From Cellulomonas composti (lineage in GTDB: Bacteria; Actinomycetota; Actinomycetes; Actinomycetales; Cellulomonadaceae), in NCBI RefSeq assembly GCF_007990245.1, contig NZ_BJWG01000009.1:96642-160641 (forward strand): a stretch of DNA of 64,000 nt. Direction: 5' to 3'. Of this stretch, positions 8,312 through 18,527 are shown piece after piece (the stretch's first letter is position 1; the number at the start of each line of letters is the position of its first letter). Made by a program: the position numbers and the translations under genes. Under the pieces are notes generated by a model, which worked only from the letters and a program-made list of their open reading frames with translations, was not told the origin of the DNA and did not search any database.

Positions 8312-9822
8312 CGGGCGACCTCCAGCTCCGGGGCCTGCGCGAGCAGCGGACCGCCCCACTCGTCCTCGAGCAGCGCCTCGAGCGCCGCTCCCACGCGGTA
8401 CAGCCGGTCGTCGGCCTTGGCCGGGGCCAGCACCTGGAAGCCGGCGGGCAGGCCGTCGTCCGACAGGCCCGAGGGCAGCGACAGCCCCGGCACGCCCGCG
8501 AGGTTCGCGGGGATCGTCGCGACGTCGTTGAGGTACATCGCCAACGGGTCGTCGAGCTTCTCGCCCAGCTTGAACGCGGTCGTCGGCGCGGTGGGCGAGA
8601 CGAGCACGTCCGCCTGCTCGAACGCCGCGGCGAAGTCCCGCTGGATGAGCGTGCGGACCTTCTGCGCGCTGCCGTAGTAGGCGTCGTAGTAGCCCGCCGA
8701 CAGCGCGTACGTGCCGAGGATGATGCGCCGCTTGACCTCGTCGCCGAAGCCCTGGCCACGCGTCGCGCCCATCACGCGCTCGGCGGTCACGGGGCCCTCG
8801 CTCGGCTCGACGCGCAGCCCGAAGCGCATGCCGTCGAACTTCGCCAGGTTGCTCGACGCCTCCGCCGGCAGGATCAGGTAGTAGGCCGCGAGCGCGTACG
8901 TGAAGTGCGGGCAGGACACCTCGACGACCTGCGCACCGGCACGCTGCAGCAGCTCGAGCGACTCGTGGAACCGCGCGAGCACACCCGGCTGGTAGCCCTC
9001 GCCCTGCAGCTCGGTGATCACACCGACGCGCACACCCGACAGGTCCCGGTTCGCGCCCAGGCGGGCCGCCCCGACGAGGTCCGGCAGCGGCTCGGCGATC
9101 GACGTCGAGTCGAGCGGGTCGTGCCCGCCGATGAGCTCGTGCAGCAGCGCGCTGTCCAGGACCGTGCGCGTGACCGGCCCGGCCTGGTCGAGGCTGCTCG
9201 CGAGCGCGATGAGCCCGTACCGCGAGACCGAGCCGTAGGTCGGCTTGACGCCGACGCTCCCCGTGACGGCCGCCGGCTGGCGGATCGAGCCGCCGGTGTC
9301 CGTGCCGATCGCGAGCGGCGCCTCGTACGCGGCGACGGCCGCGGCCGAACCGCCACCCGACCCGCCCGGGATGCGCGTCAGGTCCCACGGGTTGTGCGTG
9401 TTGCCGTACGCGGAGTGCTCGGTCGAGCTGCCCATCGCGAACTCGTCCATGTTCGTCTTGCCGAGGATCGGCAGGCCCGCGGCCTTGATCCGCCCGACGA
9501 GCGTGGCGTCGTACGGCGGCAACCAGCCCTCGAGGATGCGCGAGCCGGCCGTGGTCGGCACGCCCTTGGTCACCACGACGTCCTTGACCGCGATCGGCAC
9601 GCCCGCGAGTAGGTGCAGCTCCTCGCCCGCCGCGCGGCGGGCATCGATGTCGGCGGCAGTCGCCAACGCGTCCTCGTCGGACACGTGCAGGAACGCGTGC
9701 ACCGCACCGTCGACGGCCGCGATGCGGTCCAGGTGCGCGCGCGTCGCCTCGACCGAGGAGACCTCACCCGAGCGCAGCCGCTCCGCGAGCGCCGCGGCAC
9801 TGAGCCTCGTCAGGTCGCTCAT
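8308..9822 (-). CDS. gatA: Aspartyl/glutamyl-tRNA amidotransferase subunit A
   Basis: A 504-residue amidase-signature enzyme that releases ammonia from glutamine and channels it to GatB. The Ser-cisSer-Lys triad is visible: Lys in [11 protein letters not shown] (about residue 78), the cis-Ser in the [14 protein letters not shown] glycine-serine stretch, and the nucleophilic Ser in [13 protein letters not shown]. Length is normal. It overlaps gatC and gatB by four bases on either side, so the three subunits are probably made in equal amounts. Confidence 0.97.
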   Translation of the reverse strand: MSDLTRLSAAALAERLRSGEVSSVEATRAHLDRIAAVDGAVHAFLHVSDEDALATAADIDARRAAGEELHLLAGVPIAVKDVVVTKGVPTTAGSRILEGWLPPYDATLVGRIKAAGLPILGKTNMDEFAMGSSTEHSAYGNTHNPWDLTRIPGGSGGGSAAAVAAYEAPLAIGTDTGGSIRQPAAVTGSVGVKPTYGSVSRYGLIALASSLDQAGPVTRTVLDSALLHELIGGHDPLDSTSIAEPLPDLVGAARLGANRDLSGVRVGVITELQGEGYQPGVLARFHESLELLQRAGAQVVEVSCPHFTYALAAYYLILPAEASSNLAKFDGMRFGLRVEPSEGPVTAERVMGATRGQGFGDEVKRRIILGTYALSAGYYDAYYGSAQKVRTLIQRDFAAAFEQADVLVSPTAPTTAFKLGEKLDDPLAMYLNDVATIPANLAGVPGLSLPSGLSDDGLPAGFQVLAPAKADDRLYRVGAALEALLEDEWGGPLLAQAPELEVAR

Positions 9823-10118
9823 GCGTCCTCCCCCAGGATCTGCGGGACGAGGAACTTGCCGTCCTGCGCGGCGGGCGCCGCGGCGAGCACCGCGTCGCGG
9901 TCCACGGTCGGCACCGGCACGTCGGGACGGAAGACGTTGGTCAGCGGCAGGGGGTGGCTGGTGGCGGGCACGTCCGGCGTGGCGATCTCGCTCACGCGCG
10001 CGACCGACTCGACGATCACGTCGAGCTCGCCCGCGAGCCGGTCGAGCTCCGCGGGCGTCAGGTCGATCCGGGCGAGCCCCGCCACGCGCGCGACCTCGTC
10101 GCGAGAGAGGGAGGACAT
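9819..10118 (-). CDS. gatC: Aspartyl/glutamyl-tRNA amidotransferase subunit C
   Basis: A 99-residue GatC, the small subunit that wraps around GatA and stabilises it against GatB. The N-terminal helix pair [21 protein letters not shown] and the later hydrophobic segment [13 protein letters not shown] match the family. It is first in the operon. The ATG at 10118 has no Shine-Dalgarno sequence close by but has a TAGACT box seven bases ahead, which suggests a leaderless mRNA. Confidence 0.93.
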   Translation of the reverse strand: MSSLSRDEVARVAGLARIDLTPAELDRLAGELDVIVESVARVSEIATPDVPATSHPLPLTNVFRPDVPVPTVDRDAVLAAAPAAQDGKFLVPQILGEDA

Positions 10119-10125
10119 GCCCAGG

Positions 10126-10131
10126 AGTCTA
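10126..10131 (-). promoter_or_regulatory. -10 box of gatCAB, leaderless layout
   Basis: TAGACT on the minus strand, with exactly seven bases between it and the gatC ATG, puts the transcription start at or next to the start codon. No good -35 box was found in the GC-rich repeats just upstream (10132-10190). Confidence 0.5.
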
Positions 10132-10199
10132 GACGGGCCGACCGGCCGACCAGCGGGCCGTCCAGCCGGCCGACCGCGGGTTCCCCCGGCTCGGGCCGG

Positions 10200-10625
10200 C
10201 TACGACGGGCGGTCCACCGCGGCCGAGACGAGCGCGAGCACCGCGAGCGCGTAGGCCTCCGCGGCGGTGTCGCCCCAGAACGACTCCTCGAAGTGCCCTC
10301 CGCGCTCGACGACCACCTGGTAGGTGTCCATCGTCGACCGGGCCAGGCTGCGGAACGTCGCGCCGAGCAGGTCGCGGAGCTGGTCCTCGCGCGGCAGCCA
10401 GAGCGCGTCCTCCTCGGCCACCGAGTCGAGCGCCCACTCCGTGGTGCCGTTGAAGCCGAGCACCGTGCCCGTCGGGTAGTGGTGAGCCTCGATCGTCATC
10501 TCGCTGATCGTGAAGATCTCGTGGTCCAGCTCCGGCTGCAGCACCACGAACCGGTCGCCCGACTCGGGCCGCCAGCGCAGCCCGGTCTCCCGCAGCCGCA
10601 GGGCGAGCTCGACGCTGATCACCAC
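10200..10625 (-). CDS. Conserved actinobacterial protein of unknown function
   Basis: A 141-residue soluble acidic protein with no signal peptide or membrane segment. The core VLGFNGTTEWALDSV...ALWLPREDQLRDLLG resembles a small actinobacterial family that databases sometimes label a pilus-assembly CpaE-like protein. Nothing in the sequence supports a pilus role: there is no Walker motif and no pilus genes are nearby. Two adjacent GTG codons (10625 and 10622) are both possible starts. It lies between gatC and the divergent DUF2200 gene and may share a promoter region with the latter. Confidence 0.6.
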   Translation of the reverse strand: MVISVELALRLRETGLRWRPESGDRFVVLQPELDHEIFTISEMTIEAHHYPTGTVLGFNGTTEWALDSVAEEDALWLPREDQLRDLLGATFRSLARSTMDTYQVVVERGGHFEESFWGDTAAEAYALAVLALVSAAVDRPS

Positions 10626-10650
10626 CCCAGTATCGCCGAGCCGCCGCGGC

Positions 10651-10656
10651 TAGTCT
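10651..10656 (+). promoter_or_regulatory. -10 box of the DUF2200 gene, leaderless layout
   Basis: TAGTCT, then seven bases, then the ATG at 10664. There is no Shine-Dalgarno sequence in between. Confidence 0.5.
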
Positions 10657-10663
10657 CGCTCAC

Positions 10664-11035
10664 ATGGCGATGAGCACGGGAGCGAGCGCGAACATGAGGC
10701 GCGTCTTCCGCATGCCCGTGTCCGCGGTGTACCCGCACTACGTCACGAAGGTCGAGCGCAAGGGCCGCACGACCGACGAGCTCGACGAGGCGATCGGGTG
10801 GCTGACCGGGTACGACGGGCCCGCGCTGCACGCCCACCTCGACGCGGGCACCACGTTCGAGGACTTCTTCGCCGGCGCGCACCTGCACCCGCACGCGGCA
10901 CGGATCACCGGCGTGGTGTGCGGCGTGCGGGTCGAGGACATCGAGGACCCGCTGACGCAGCAGATCCGCTACCTGGACAAGCTCGTCGACGAGCTCGCCC
11001 AGGGGCGCCCGATGACGAAGGTGCTCCGGACGTGA
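10664..11035 (+). CDS. DUF2200 family protein
   Basis: A 123-residue protein. It matches the DUF2200 pattern along its whole length: RVFRMPVSAVYPHYVTKVERKGR, then GWLTGYDGPALHAHL, and the invariant-looking tail GVVCGVRVEDIEDPLTQQIRYLDKLVDELA. The family is small, cytoplasmic and without known function. A second ATG at 10670 is possible, but 10664 sits seven bases from a TAGTCT box. It converges on the isomerase gene with only nine bases between stops, and no terminator was seen there. Confidence 0.9.
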   Translation: MAMSTGASANMRRVFRMPVSAVYPHYVTKVERKGRTTDELDEAIGWLTGYDGPALHAHLDAGTTFEDFFAGAHLHPHAARITGVVCGVRVEDIEDPLTQQIRYLDKLVDELAQGRPMTKVLRT

Positions 11036-11044
11036 GCAGGCCGG

Positions 11045-12046
<1,002 letters not shown>

Positions 12047-12048
12047 GG

Positions 12049-13260
12049 TCAGCTCTCCTCGTTCGTCGTCGGTGTCCACAGGCTGTTCGCCGCGGCCGAG
12101 CGCTCGACCGCGTCCAGGACGCGCTGGACCTGCAGGCCGTCCGCGAACGTCGGTGCGGGCGTGACGCCCGCGGCGATCCCGCGCACCAGGTCGACGGCCT
12201 GGTGCGTGAACGCATGCTCGTACCCGAGACCATGGCCGGCGGGCCACCACGCCGCCACGTAGGCGTGCTCGGGCTCCGTCACGACGATCCGGCGGAAGCC
12301 GGCCGTGGCGACGGGGTCGTTCGCGTCGAAGAAGTGCAGGACGTTCATGTCCTCGAAGTCGAACGCGACCGAACCCTGCGACCCGTTGATCTCGAGGCGG
12401 ATCGCGTTCTTGCGCCCGTAGGCGAACCGGGTCGCCTCGAACGACGCGAGCCCGCCCCCGGACATCCGGCCCAGGAACAGCGCGGCGTCGTCGACGGTCA
12501 CCTCGCCGGTGGCACCCGTGCCCGACGACGTACCCGTCAGTCCGGTGAAGTCGTCGGCCACGGGACGTTCGCGCACGAACGTCTCGAGGACCGCCGACAC
12601 GCCCGTGACCTGCTCACCCGTGACGAACTGCGCGAGATCGACGACGTGCGCGCCGATGTCCCCGAGCGCACCCGAACCCGCCTTCGTGCGGTCCAGCCGC
12701 CACGACAACGGGGTCTGGGGGTCCGCGATCCAGTCCTGCAGATACTGCGCGCGCACGTGCCGGATCTGGCCGATCCGGCCGTCGAGCACGAGCTGCCGGG
12801 CGAGCTGCACCGCCGGCACGCGGCGGTACGTGAAGCCCACCATCGCGACGAGGTCCGGCGCGGCCGACGCCGCCGCGACCATCGCCTCGGCCTCGGCGAC
12901 CGAGTTCGCCAGCGGCTTCTCGCACAGCACGTGCTTGCCCGCGGCGAGCGCCGCGATCGCGATGTCCGCGTGCGTGTCGCCGGGTGTGCACACGTCGACG
13001 AGATCGACGTCGTCGCGGTCGACGAGCGCCTTCCAGTCGGACTCCGTGTCACGCCAGCCGAGCCGCTCGGCGGCCGCCCTGACCTTCGCCTGGTCACGCC
13101 CGGCGACGACCGCCATGTCGACCGCCAGCGGCAGGTCGAAGAAGCGGGGGGCGGTGCGCCACGCGTGCGAGTGCGCGACGCCCATGAACGCGTAGCCGAC
13201 CATCCCGACGCCCAGACGCGGCCGGGCGGCCTCTGCGGTCGCGGATCCTTCTGCTGTCAC
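12049..13260 (-). CDS. Gfo/Idh/MocA family NAD(P)-dependent oxidoreductase
   Basis: A 403-residue two-domain dehydrogenase. The N-terminal Rossmann fold starts [17 protein letters not shown] (GxxGxxxxxH type). The hallmark [15 protein letters not shown] carries the EKP lysine that contacts substrate and nicotinamide. The C-terminal alpha/beta domain has [18 protein letters not shown] with the catalytic-type Asp and His. Members oxidise sugars, inositols or the C3 of glycosides. The paired isomerase-like gene and the importer suggest oxidation of an imported sugar. An aromatic-rich tail segment, [19 protein letters not shown], resembles the closing region of sugar-specific members. The exact substrate cannot be read from sequence. 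Confidence 0.88.
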   Translation of the reverse strand: MTAEGSATAEAARPRLGVGMVGYAFMGVAHSHAWRTAPRFFDLPLAVDMAVVAGRDQAKVRAAAERLGWRDTESDWKALVDRDDVDLVDVCTPGDTHADIAIAALAAGKHVLCEKPLANSVAEAEAMVAAASAAPDLVAMVGFTYRRVPAVQLARQLVLDGRIGQIRHVRAQYLQDWIADPQTPLSWRLDRTKAGSGALGDIGAHVVDLAQFVTGEQVTGVSAVLETFVRERPVADDFTGLTGTSSGTGATGEVTVDDAALFLGRMSGGGLASFEATRFAYGRKNAIRLEINGSQGSVAFDFEDMNVLHFFDANDPVATAGFRRIVVTEPEHAYVAAWWPAGHGLGYEHAFTHQAVDLVRGIAAGVTPAPTFADGLQVQRVLDAVERSAAANSLWTPTTNEES

Positions 13261-13323
13261 GGTCCCTCCTCGTGGAACCTTGGCGCCGATCGGCGCCGTC
13301 GAGCTGTTCGTCGGGACGACTCA

Positions 13324-13357
13324 CCGGAGGACGGGCGCCCCACCGCCCGCCCTCCGG
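13324..13357 (-). terminator. Hairpin after the solute-binding-protein gene
   Basis: CCGGAGGACGGGCG (13324-13337) pairs with 13344-13357 at 13 of 14 positions across a six-base loop, eight bases past the stop. It probably stabilises the upstream mRNA or reduces read-through into the Gfo/Idh gene. A 16-bp perfect palindrome, GGCGCCGATCGGCGCC, follows at 13282-13297. Confidence 0.65.
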
Positions 13358-13364
13358 CCGGCCG

Positions 13365-14426
13365 TCAGGACTCGAAGGCCGTCGGCAGGTACCGGTCGAC
13401 GTTGTCCTTGGTCACCACGGGTGCGAACAGCTGGATCTTGCGCGGCACCTCGACCTCGACGAGGTCGGACATCGACTTGCCCTGCACGACGAGCCGCGCG
13501 AGCTTGATGCCGTCGGCCGCCTGCGTCGACGGGTAGATGACGGTCGCCTTGAGCACGGAGTCGTCGGCCTTGATCGACTCCATGACCTGCTTGGAGCCGG
13601 CGCCGCCGACCATGAAGAACTCGTCGCGGCCCGCGGCCTCGATCGCCGCCATCACGCCGACGCCCTGGTCGTCGTCGTGGTTCCAGATCGCGTCGAGGTG
13701 CGGCGCGGCCTGCAGCAGGTTGGCCGCGGCGGCCTCGCCACCCTGGGCCGTGAAGTCGGCGGGGACGCGGTTGCTCACCTCGAGGCCGCACGTCGCGAGC
13801 GCGTCGGCGAAGCCCTGGCTGCGGTCCTGCGTGAGCGGCAGCGAGTCGATGCCGGCGATCTCGGCGATCTTCGCGTCGGCCTTCCCGCCGAGCTGGTCGC
13901 AGATGTACGAGCCCGCGCTGACGCCCATGCCGTAGTTGTCGCCGAGGACCGTGACGCGTGCGGCGTTCGGGTCGGAGAACTCACGGTCGACGTTCACGAC
14001 GACGATGCCCTTCTGCATCGCCTCGATCGCGATGTCGGTCAGGGCCGCGCCGTCGAACGGCAGCAGCACGATCGCGTCGACACCGTCGTTGATGAAGCCC
14101 TCGATCTGGCTGATCTGCAGGTTGGTGTCGTTGGTGGCCTCGGCGACGCGCAGCTCGACGTCCGAGTACTCCTCGGCCGTGGCCTGCGCGGCCTTGGTGA
14201 TCGCGGCCATCCAGCCGTGGTCGGCGGCCGGTGCGGAGAACCCGATGACGACCTTGTCGCCCGGCTCGTCGTTGCTCGTCCCGCCGGGGGCGGGTGCCGC
14301 GGCCGTGTTCGTCGCGGTGTCCTCGGACTCCTCGGGCTCGTTGGACGTGCAGCCGGCGACGACGAATGCGAGCGCGACGGTGCCTGCCGCCAGGGTGAGC
14401 CACCGGCGACGCGTGGGTGCGGACAT
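13365..14426 (-). CDS. Sugar ABC transporter substrate-binding lipoprotein (RbsB/periplasmic-binding-4 type)
   Basis: A 353-residue lipoprotein. Its signal sequence ends in the lipobox VVAG with Cys at about residue 26, followed by a low-complexity acidic and Pro/Ala tether (27-56). The mature part has the type-I fold of ribose-binding proteins: KVVIGFSAPAADHGWMAAITKAA, DGVDAIVLLPFDG, GIVVVNVDRE and DAIWNHDDDQGVGVMAAIEAAG. It captures a monosaccharide or small glycoside outside the cell and delivers it to the adjacent permease and ATPase. AAGGAGGA lies six bases before the ATG, the strongest Shine-Dalgarno sequence in this operon. Confidence 0.9.
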   Translation of the reverse strand: MSAPTRRRWLTLAAGTVALAFVVAGCTSNEPEESEDTATNTAAAPAPGGTSNDEPGDKVVIGFSAPAADHGWMAAITKAAQATAEEYSDVELRVAEATNDTNLQISQIEGFINDGVDAIVLLPFDGAALTDIAIEAMQKGIVVVNVDREFSDPNAARVTVLGDNYGMGVSAGSYICDQLGGKADAKIAEIAGIDSLPLTQDRSQGFADALATCGLEVSNRVPADFTAQGGEAAAANLLQAAPHLDAIWNHDDDQGVGVMAAIEAAGRDEFFMVGGAGSKQVMESIKADDSVLKATVIYPSTQAADGIKLARLVVQGKSMSDLVEVEVPRKIQLFAPVVTKDNVDRYLPTAFES

Positions 14427-14513
14427 GACGATCCTCCTTGATCGGTACTGCTGGTCGAACGGGACGGGGACAGCGGAGGTGCTGGAGTGGTGTCAGGGGG
14501 CCGGGCGGACCGG

Positions 14514-15581
14514 TCAGGTGCCCGCTCGGGAGCGCGCGGCGACCCGCTGCTGGAGCAGCACGGCGCCGACGATGATCACGCCCTTGGCGATGGCCTGCGC
14601 CGAGATCGACAGGTTGTTCAGCGTGAAGACGTTGGTCAGCGTCGTGAAGATCAGGACGCCGAAGACGGTGCCGACGATCGTGCCGCGGCCGCCGGCGAGC
14701 AGCGTGCCGCCCACGACGACCGCCGCGATCGCGTCGAGCTCGTAGAGCATGCCGTTGGTGGACGTGCCGGCCGTCGTGCGGCCGAGCATCATCACCCCAC
14801 CGATGCCCGCGGTCAGGCCCGCGAGCGCGTACAGGTACATCGTGTGGCGCTTGACCTTGATGCCCGCGAGGCGTGCGGCCTCCGGGTTGCCACCGACCGC
14901 GAGGGTGCGCCGACCGAACGTGGTCCGGTTGAGCAGGACCCACCCCGCGGCCGAGACGAGCGCGAAGATCCAGACGAGCACGGGGATGCCCAACCAGTCG
15001 TCCCGGAAGAAGTCGAGGAAGCCCTGGACCTTGACCCGCTGCGTCTGACGGTTCGAGATGATCTCCGCCAGACCGCGGGCGGCGACCATCATCGCGAGCG
15101 TCGCGATGAACGCGACGACGTTGCCGTAGGCGACGAGCACGCCGTTGACCAGGCCGCACGCGACGCCGACGAGCAGTGCGGTGAACACCATCACGATCCA
15201 GTGCGTGTCCTGCGCCATCGTCTGCGTCGCGAGCGTGCTCGCCCACACCGACGCGAGCCCGAGCACGGACCCGACCGACAGGTCGATCCCGCCGCCCGTG
15301 ATCACGAACGTCATCCCGATGCTCAGCACCCCCGTGATCGCCGCGAGCCGCAGGATCGTCAGGATGTTGTCGATGCTCGCGAACCGGTCCCCCGCGGTCA
15401 CCACGCCGACGACGCACAGCAGCGCCAGCGCGATCACGAGCCCCAGGTTGCGGGCAGCCGGGCCGTGCAGCAGCCCGCCGCGCTCGTCGCCGGACGCGGA
15501 CTGCGCACGCTCTGTCACGACGACGGCGTCGGCCGTGGCCGCACCGCCCGGTTCGAGGCTCCGCTCGACGCCCTCGCTCAC
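14514..15581 (-). CDS. Sugar ABC transporter permease (RbsC/XylH type)
   Basis: A 355-residue permease of the BPD-transp-2 family. The first 45 residues are hydrophilic, then about nine or ten helices follow. Family landmarks are GMTFVITGGGIDLSVGSVLG (substrate-path segment), VNGVLVAYGNVVAFIATLAMM and, near the end, GGTLLAGGRGTIVGTVFGVL. The start is a GTG at 15581 overlapping the ATPase stop by four bases (GTGA), with GGAAGGAAG ahead. This class moves pentoses, hexoses or similar small sugars rather than oligosaccharides. Confidence 0.9.
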   Translation of the reverse strand: MSEGVERSLEPGGAATADAVVVTERAQSASGDERGGLLHGPAARNLGLVIALALLCVVGVVTAGDRFASIDNILTILRLAAITGVLSIGMTFVITGGGIDLSVGSVLGLASVWASTLATQTMAQDTHWIVMVFTALLVGVACGLVNGVLVAYGNVVAFIATLAMMVAARGLAEIISNRQTQRVKVQGFLDFFRDDWLGIPVLVWIFALVSAAGWVLLNRTTFGRRTLAVGGNPEAARLAGIKVKRHTMYLYALAGLTAGIGGVMMLGRTTAGTSTNGMLYELDAIAAVVVGGTLLAGGRGTIVGTVFGVLIFTTLTNVFTLNNLSISAQAIAKGVIIVGAVLLQQRVAARSRAGT

Positions 15582-17140
15582 GCGGCACTTCCTTCCATCA
15601 CCAGGTCGAGCACGCGGTGCTCGTCGATCTGGGCCGCGGGTCCGGAGTGGACCACACGCCCTTCGGACACGACGAGGACGTGGTCGGCCAGGCCGAGCAC
15701 CTCGTCGATCTCGCTGGAGACGACCACCACGGCGGTGCCCGCCGCCGTGAGCCGCGCGATCAGCGCGTAGATCTCGGCGCGGGCGCCGACGTCGACACCC
15801 CGTGTCGGCTCGTCGAGCAGCAGCACGCGGCAGCCGTGCTCGAGCCAGCGCGCGAGCAGCACCTTCTGCTGGTTGCCGCCCGAGAGGGTGCGCGCGGCAC
15901 GGTCCGGGCGGGCGGGCCGCACGTCGAGCGCCTCGATGTGCGCGACGGCCTGGCGGCGCTCCGCGCGCTCGTCGAGGAACCCGGCGTTCGCGGTGCGGGC
16001 GAACGTCGACAGCGTGATGTTGCGGTAGACGGGCTCGTCGAGCAGCAGGCCCTGGCTCTTGCGCTCCTCGGGGCACAGGCCGACTCCGGCGGCGACCGCG
16101 GCGGACACGTCGCCCGACCGGATCCGGCGTCCGCCGACCTCGACCGAGCCGGCGCTCGGGCGACGCGCGCCGAACACCGCCTCGAGGATCTCCGAGCGAC
16201 CGGATCCGACGAGCCCCGCGAGCCCGACGACCTCGCCCGCCCGCACGTCGAACGACACGTCGTGGAACTCGCCGGGCACCGTGAGCCCGGCGACGCTCAG
16301 CAGCGTCGGCGCGTCCGGTGCGACCTCCGGGCGGCGCGGGATCGCGTACTCGACCGTCCGGCCGGTCATCAGCCGGATCAGCTCGGCGGTCGACGTCTGC
16401 GCGACCTCGAGGCCTGCGGCGACCGTCCGGCCGTCCTTGAGCACCGTGATGCGGTCGCCGATCTGGCGGATCTCCTCGAGCCGGTGCGAGATGTAGACGA
16501 CCGCGACTCCCTGCTGCGTCAGGTCGCGCACGACCCGGAACAGGTTGCTCACCTCCTGCGAGTCGAGCACCGCCGACGGCTCGTCCATGACGATCACCCG
16601 GGCGTCGTGCGACAGCGCGCGGGCCATCGACACGATCTGCTTGCCCGCGGCCGACAGCCGACCGACCTCGCGCCGGGGCGAGATGCCCGGGTGGCCGAGT
16701 CGGCGCAGCAGCTCGCGCGTCCGACGGATCACCGCGCCGCGCTGCGTGAACCCCGCGGTGGACAGCTCGTGGCCCAGGAAGATGTTCTCCGCGACCGTCA
16801 GACCGTCGACGACGTCGAGCTCCTGGTACATCGTCGCGATGCCGAGCCGGAGCGCGGCCACCGGGTGCGGGATCGTCACCGGCCGGCCGTCGAGCAGGAT
16901 CTCGCCCTCGTCGGGCTGGTGGGCGCCCGAGAGCACCTTGATGAGCGTGGACTTCCCCGCGCCGTTCTGGCCGAGGAGACAGTGCACCTCACCCGCCCGG
17001 ACCTCGAGCTCGACGCCGTCGAGGGCACGGGCGCCGGGGAACTGCTTGACGATGCCGCGCATCTCGAGCAGCACGGGCTTCTCGCCGGGAACCGTGGGCA
17101 CGCCCGGTTCGCCGGGTTGTGTGCGGTCTGCGTTGACCAT
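15578..17140 (-). CDS. Sugar ABC transporter ATP-binding protein, two nucleotide-binding domains (RbsA/XylG type)
   Basis: A 520-residue tandem ATPase. The first domain has Walker A GQNGAGKST (about 58-66) and the altered signature LSAAGKQIVSMARAL. The second has the degenerate loop GLVGSGRSE typical of the second half in this family and the canonical signature LSGGNQQKVLLARWL, with Walker B VLLLDEPTRGVD. It energises uptake with the adjacent permease. The ATG at 17140 is chosen over 17176 because the N-terminus then reads MVNADRTQ and a promoter with its -10 box seven bases upstream fits a leaderless start. It is the first gene of the operon ATPase-permease-binding protein-Gfo/Idh-isomerase. 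Confidence 0.92.
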   Translation of the reverse strand: MVNADRTQPGEPGVPTVPGEKPVLLEMRGIVKQFPGARALDGVELEVRAGEVHCLLGQNGAGKSTLIKVLSGAHQPDEGEILLDGRPVTIPHPVAALRLGIATMYQELDVVDGLTVAENIFLGHELSTAGFTQRGAVIRRTRELLRRLGHPGISPRREVGRLSAAGKQIVSMARALSHDARVIVMDEPSAVLDSQEVSNLFRVVRDLTQQGVAVVYISHRLEEIRQIGDRITVLKDGRTVAAGLEVAQTSTAELIRLMTGRTVEYAIPRRPEVAPDAPTLLSVAGLTVPGEFHDVSFDVRAGEVVGLAGLVGSGRSEILEAVFGARRPSAGSVEVGGRRIRSGDVSAAVAAGVGLCPEERKSQGLLLDEPVYRNITLSTFARTANAGFLDERAERRQAVAHIEALDVRPARPDRAARTLSGGNQQKVLLARWLEHGCRVLLLDEPTRGVDVGARAEIYALIARLTAAGTAVVVVSSEIDEVLGLADHVLVVSEGRVVHSGPAAQIDEHRVLDLVMEGSAA

Positions 17141-17147
17141 GTCGAGG

Positions 17148-17190
17148 AAACTAAGCGCACTTCTGCCAGGCGTCAAGCAAAAGTTGCGTT
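17148..17190 (-). promoter_or_regulatory. Promoter of the ABC/Gfo-Idh operon with an adjoining palindrome
   Basis: On the minus strand, TTGACG (17171-17176) and TAGTTT (17148-17153) are exactly 17 bases apart, and the ATG is seven bases downstream. This is the clearest sigma-70-like promoter in the window and predicts a leaderless mRNA. Just upstream, GCAAAAGTTGC (17178-17188) is a palindrome (GCAA-3-TTGC) in an AT-rich stretch shared with the divergent ROK gene, and is a plausible ROK operator. Confidence 0.6.
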
Positions 17191-17260
17191 GTACGTGGCA
17201 TAGTTACGTGTCCGTGACCTGCGCAACACGCGCCGGAGAGCGCCGAAGGAGTGGTTCACT

Positions 17261-18448
17261 GTGCGCATGGACGAGCTGGTCAAGTTCGCCCCGAGGCCGA
17301 CGGGCGCCGGGGAGATGTTCCAGCTCCTGCGCGACGGGCAGCCCCGGACCAGGTCCGACCTCGCCACCGTCACCGGTCAGTCCCGCTCGACGATCGCCGC
17401 CCGCGTCGACCTGCTGCTCGCGTCCGGGTACATCGCGCCCGCCGGCGAAGCGAGCTCGACCGGTGGCCGACCGCCCGCGACGTTCGCGTTCAACCCGGCG
17501 GCGCGCGTCGTGCTCGCCGTCGACCTCGGCGCGACGCACTCGCGCCTCGCGGTGACCGACCTGGCCGGCCGGGTGCTGGCCGAGCACGGTGAGCCGATCG
17601 CGATCGGCGAAGGGCCGGACCCCGTGCTCGAACGGGTCGTCGAGCTCGGCCACCGGCTGCTCGCCGCGAGCGGGCGGCCGCTCGACGACCTCGTGAGCGT
17701 GGGCGTGGGCCTGCCCGGGCCCGTCGAGCACTCGACCGGCCGACCGATCAACCCGCCGATCATGCCGGGCTGGGACGACGCCGACGTCCCCGGCCTGCTC
17801 GGCCGCCGCCTGCACGTGCCCGTCCTCGTCGACAACGACGTCAACCTCATGGCGCTCGGCGAGCACGCGACGCAGTGGAGCACGGTCGACGACCTGCTCT
17901 TCGTCAAGGTCGCCACCGGGATCGGCGCCGGGATCATCTCCGACGGCGCGCTGCGCCGCGGCGCGCAGGGTGCCGCGGGCGACATCGGCCACGTGGCCGT
18001 GCCCGGCGGTCCCGAGCTGCCGTGCCGCTGCGGCAACACCGGCTGTCTCGAAGCGGTCGCGAGCGGGCCCGCGATCGCCGCCGCACTGCGCACGCTCGAC
18101 GTGTCGGCCGACGCCTCGGGCGACGTCGTCGCGCTCGTCCGGGCCGGCGACCTCGCCGCGAGCCGCCTCGTGCGCGAGGCCGGGCGGCACATCGGCGAGG
18201 TGCTCGCCGCGTGCGTCAGTGTGCTCAACCCGTCGGTCATCGTCATCGGCGGGCACGTCGCCGAGTCGGGCGAGCACCTCATCGCCGGCATCCGCGAGGT
18301 CGTCTACCGCCGGTCTCTGCCGCTCGCGACGCAGCACCTGCGCATCGTCGCGTCCCGCACCGGCGCCGCAGCCGGCGTGCGAGGCGCGAGCGCCATGGCC
18401 GCCGAGCACGTGCTGTCCGCCGCCGCGATCGACGCCCTGATCACCTGA
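17261..18448 (+). CDS. ROK-family transcriptional repressor
   Basis: A 395-residue ROK protein. The N-terminal winged helix (about 20-75) is seen in TRSDLATVTGQSRSTIAARVD followed by the GGRPP wing. The sugar-kinase-like domain begins VDLGATHSRLAVTD. It has DNDVNLMALGE and the zinc cluster CRCGNTGCLEAVASG (about 256-270). Because it keeps a DNA-binding domain it is a regulator, not a glucokinase. It is divergent from the ABC operon and co-directional with the ThuA-like gene, so it most likely controls both in response to the imported sugar. The GTG at 17261 is preferred (GAAGGAG nine bases before); an ATG at 17267 is the alternative. Confidence 0.9.
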   Translation: MRMDELVKFAPRPTGAGEMFQLLRDGQPRTRSDLATVTGQSRSTIAARVDLLLASGYIAPAGEASSTGGRPPATFAFNPAARVVLAVDLGATHSRLAVTDLAGRVLAEHGEPIAIGEGPDPVLERVVELGHRLLAASGRPLDDLVSVGVGLPGPVEHSTGRPINPPIMPGWDDADVPGLLGRRLHVPVLVDNDVNLMALGEHATQWSTVDDLLFVKVATGIGAGIISDGALRRGAQGAAGDIGHVAVPGGPELPCRCGNTGCLEAVASGPAIAAALRTLDVSADASGDVVALVRAGDLAASRLVREAGRHIGEVLAACVSVLNPSVIVIGGHVAESGEHLIAGIREVVYRRSLPLATQHLRIVASRTGAAAGVRGASAMAAEHVLSAAAIDALIT

Positions 18449-18527
18449 GCGCCCCACCTGCGGTACGGCCGACCGAGCGGCCCGCCGCACCCTCTCCCCA
18501 TCCCGCCCCGCCGTCGAAGGAGACACC

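Noticed and set aside
8312..9388. N-terminal extension of gatB up to 9388
   Set aside because: It is an antisense-like Arg/Gly frame lying over gatA; the GatB family start at 8311 with an ATGA overlap is clear.
10130..10195. GGCCGACCGGCC-type repeats upstream of gatC as an operator
   Set aside because: They are simple GC-rich inverted words without a defined axis and lie where the -35 region should be; nothing distinguishes them from background.
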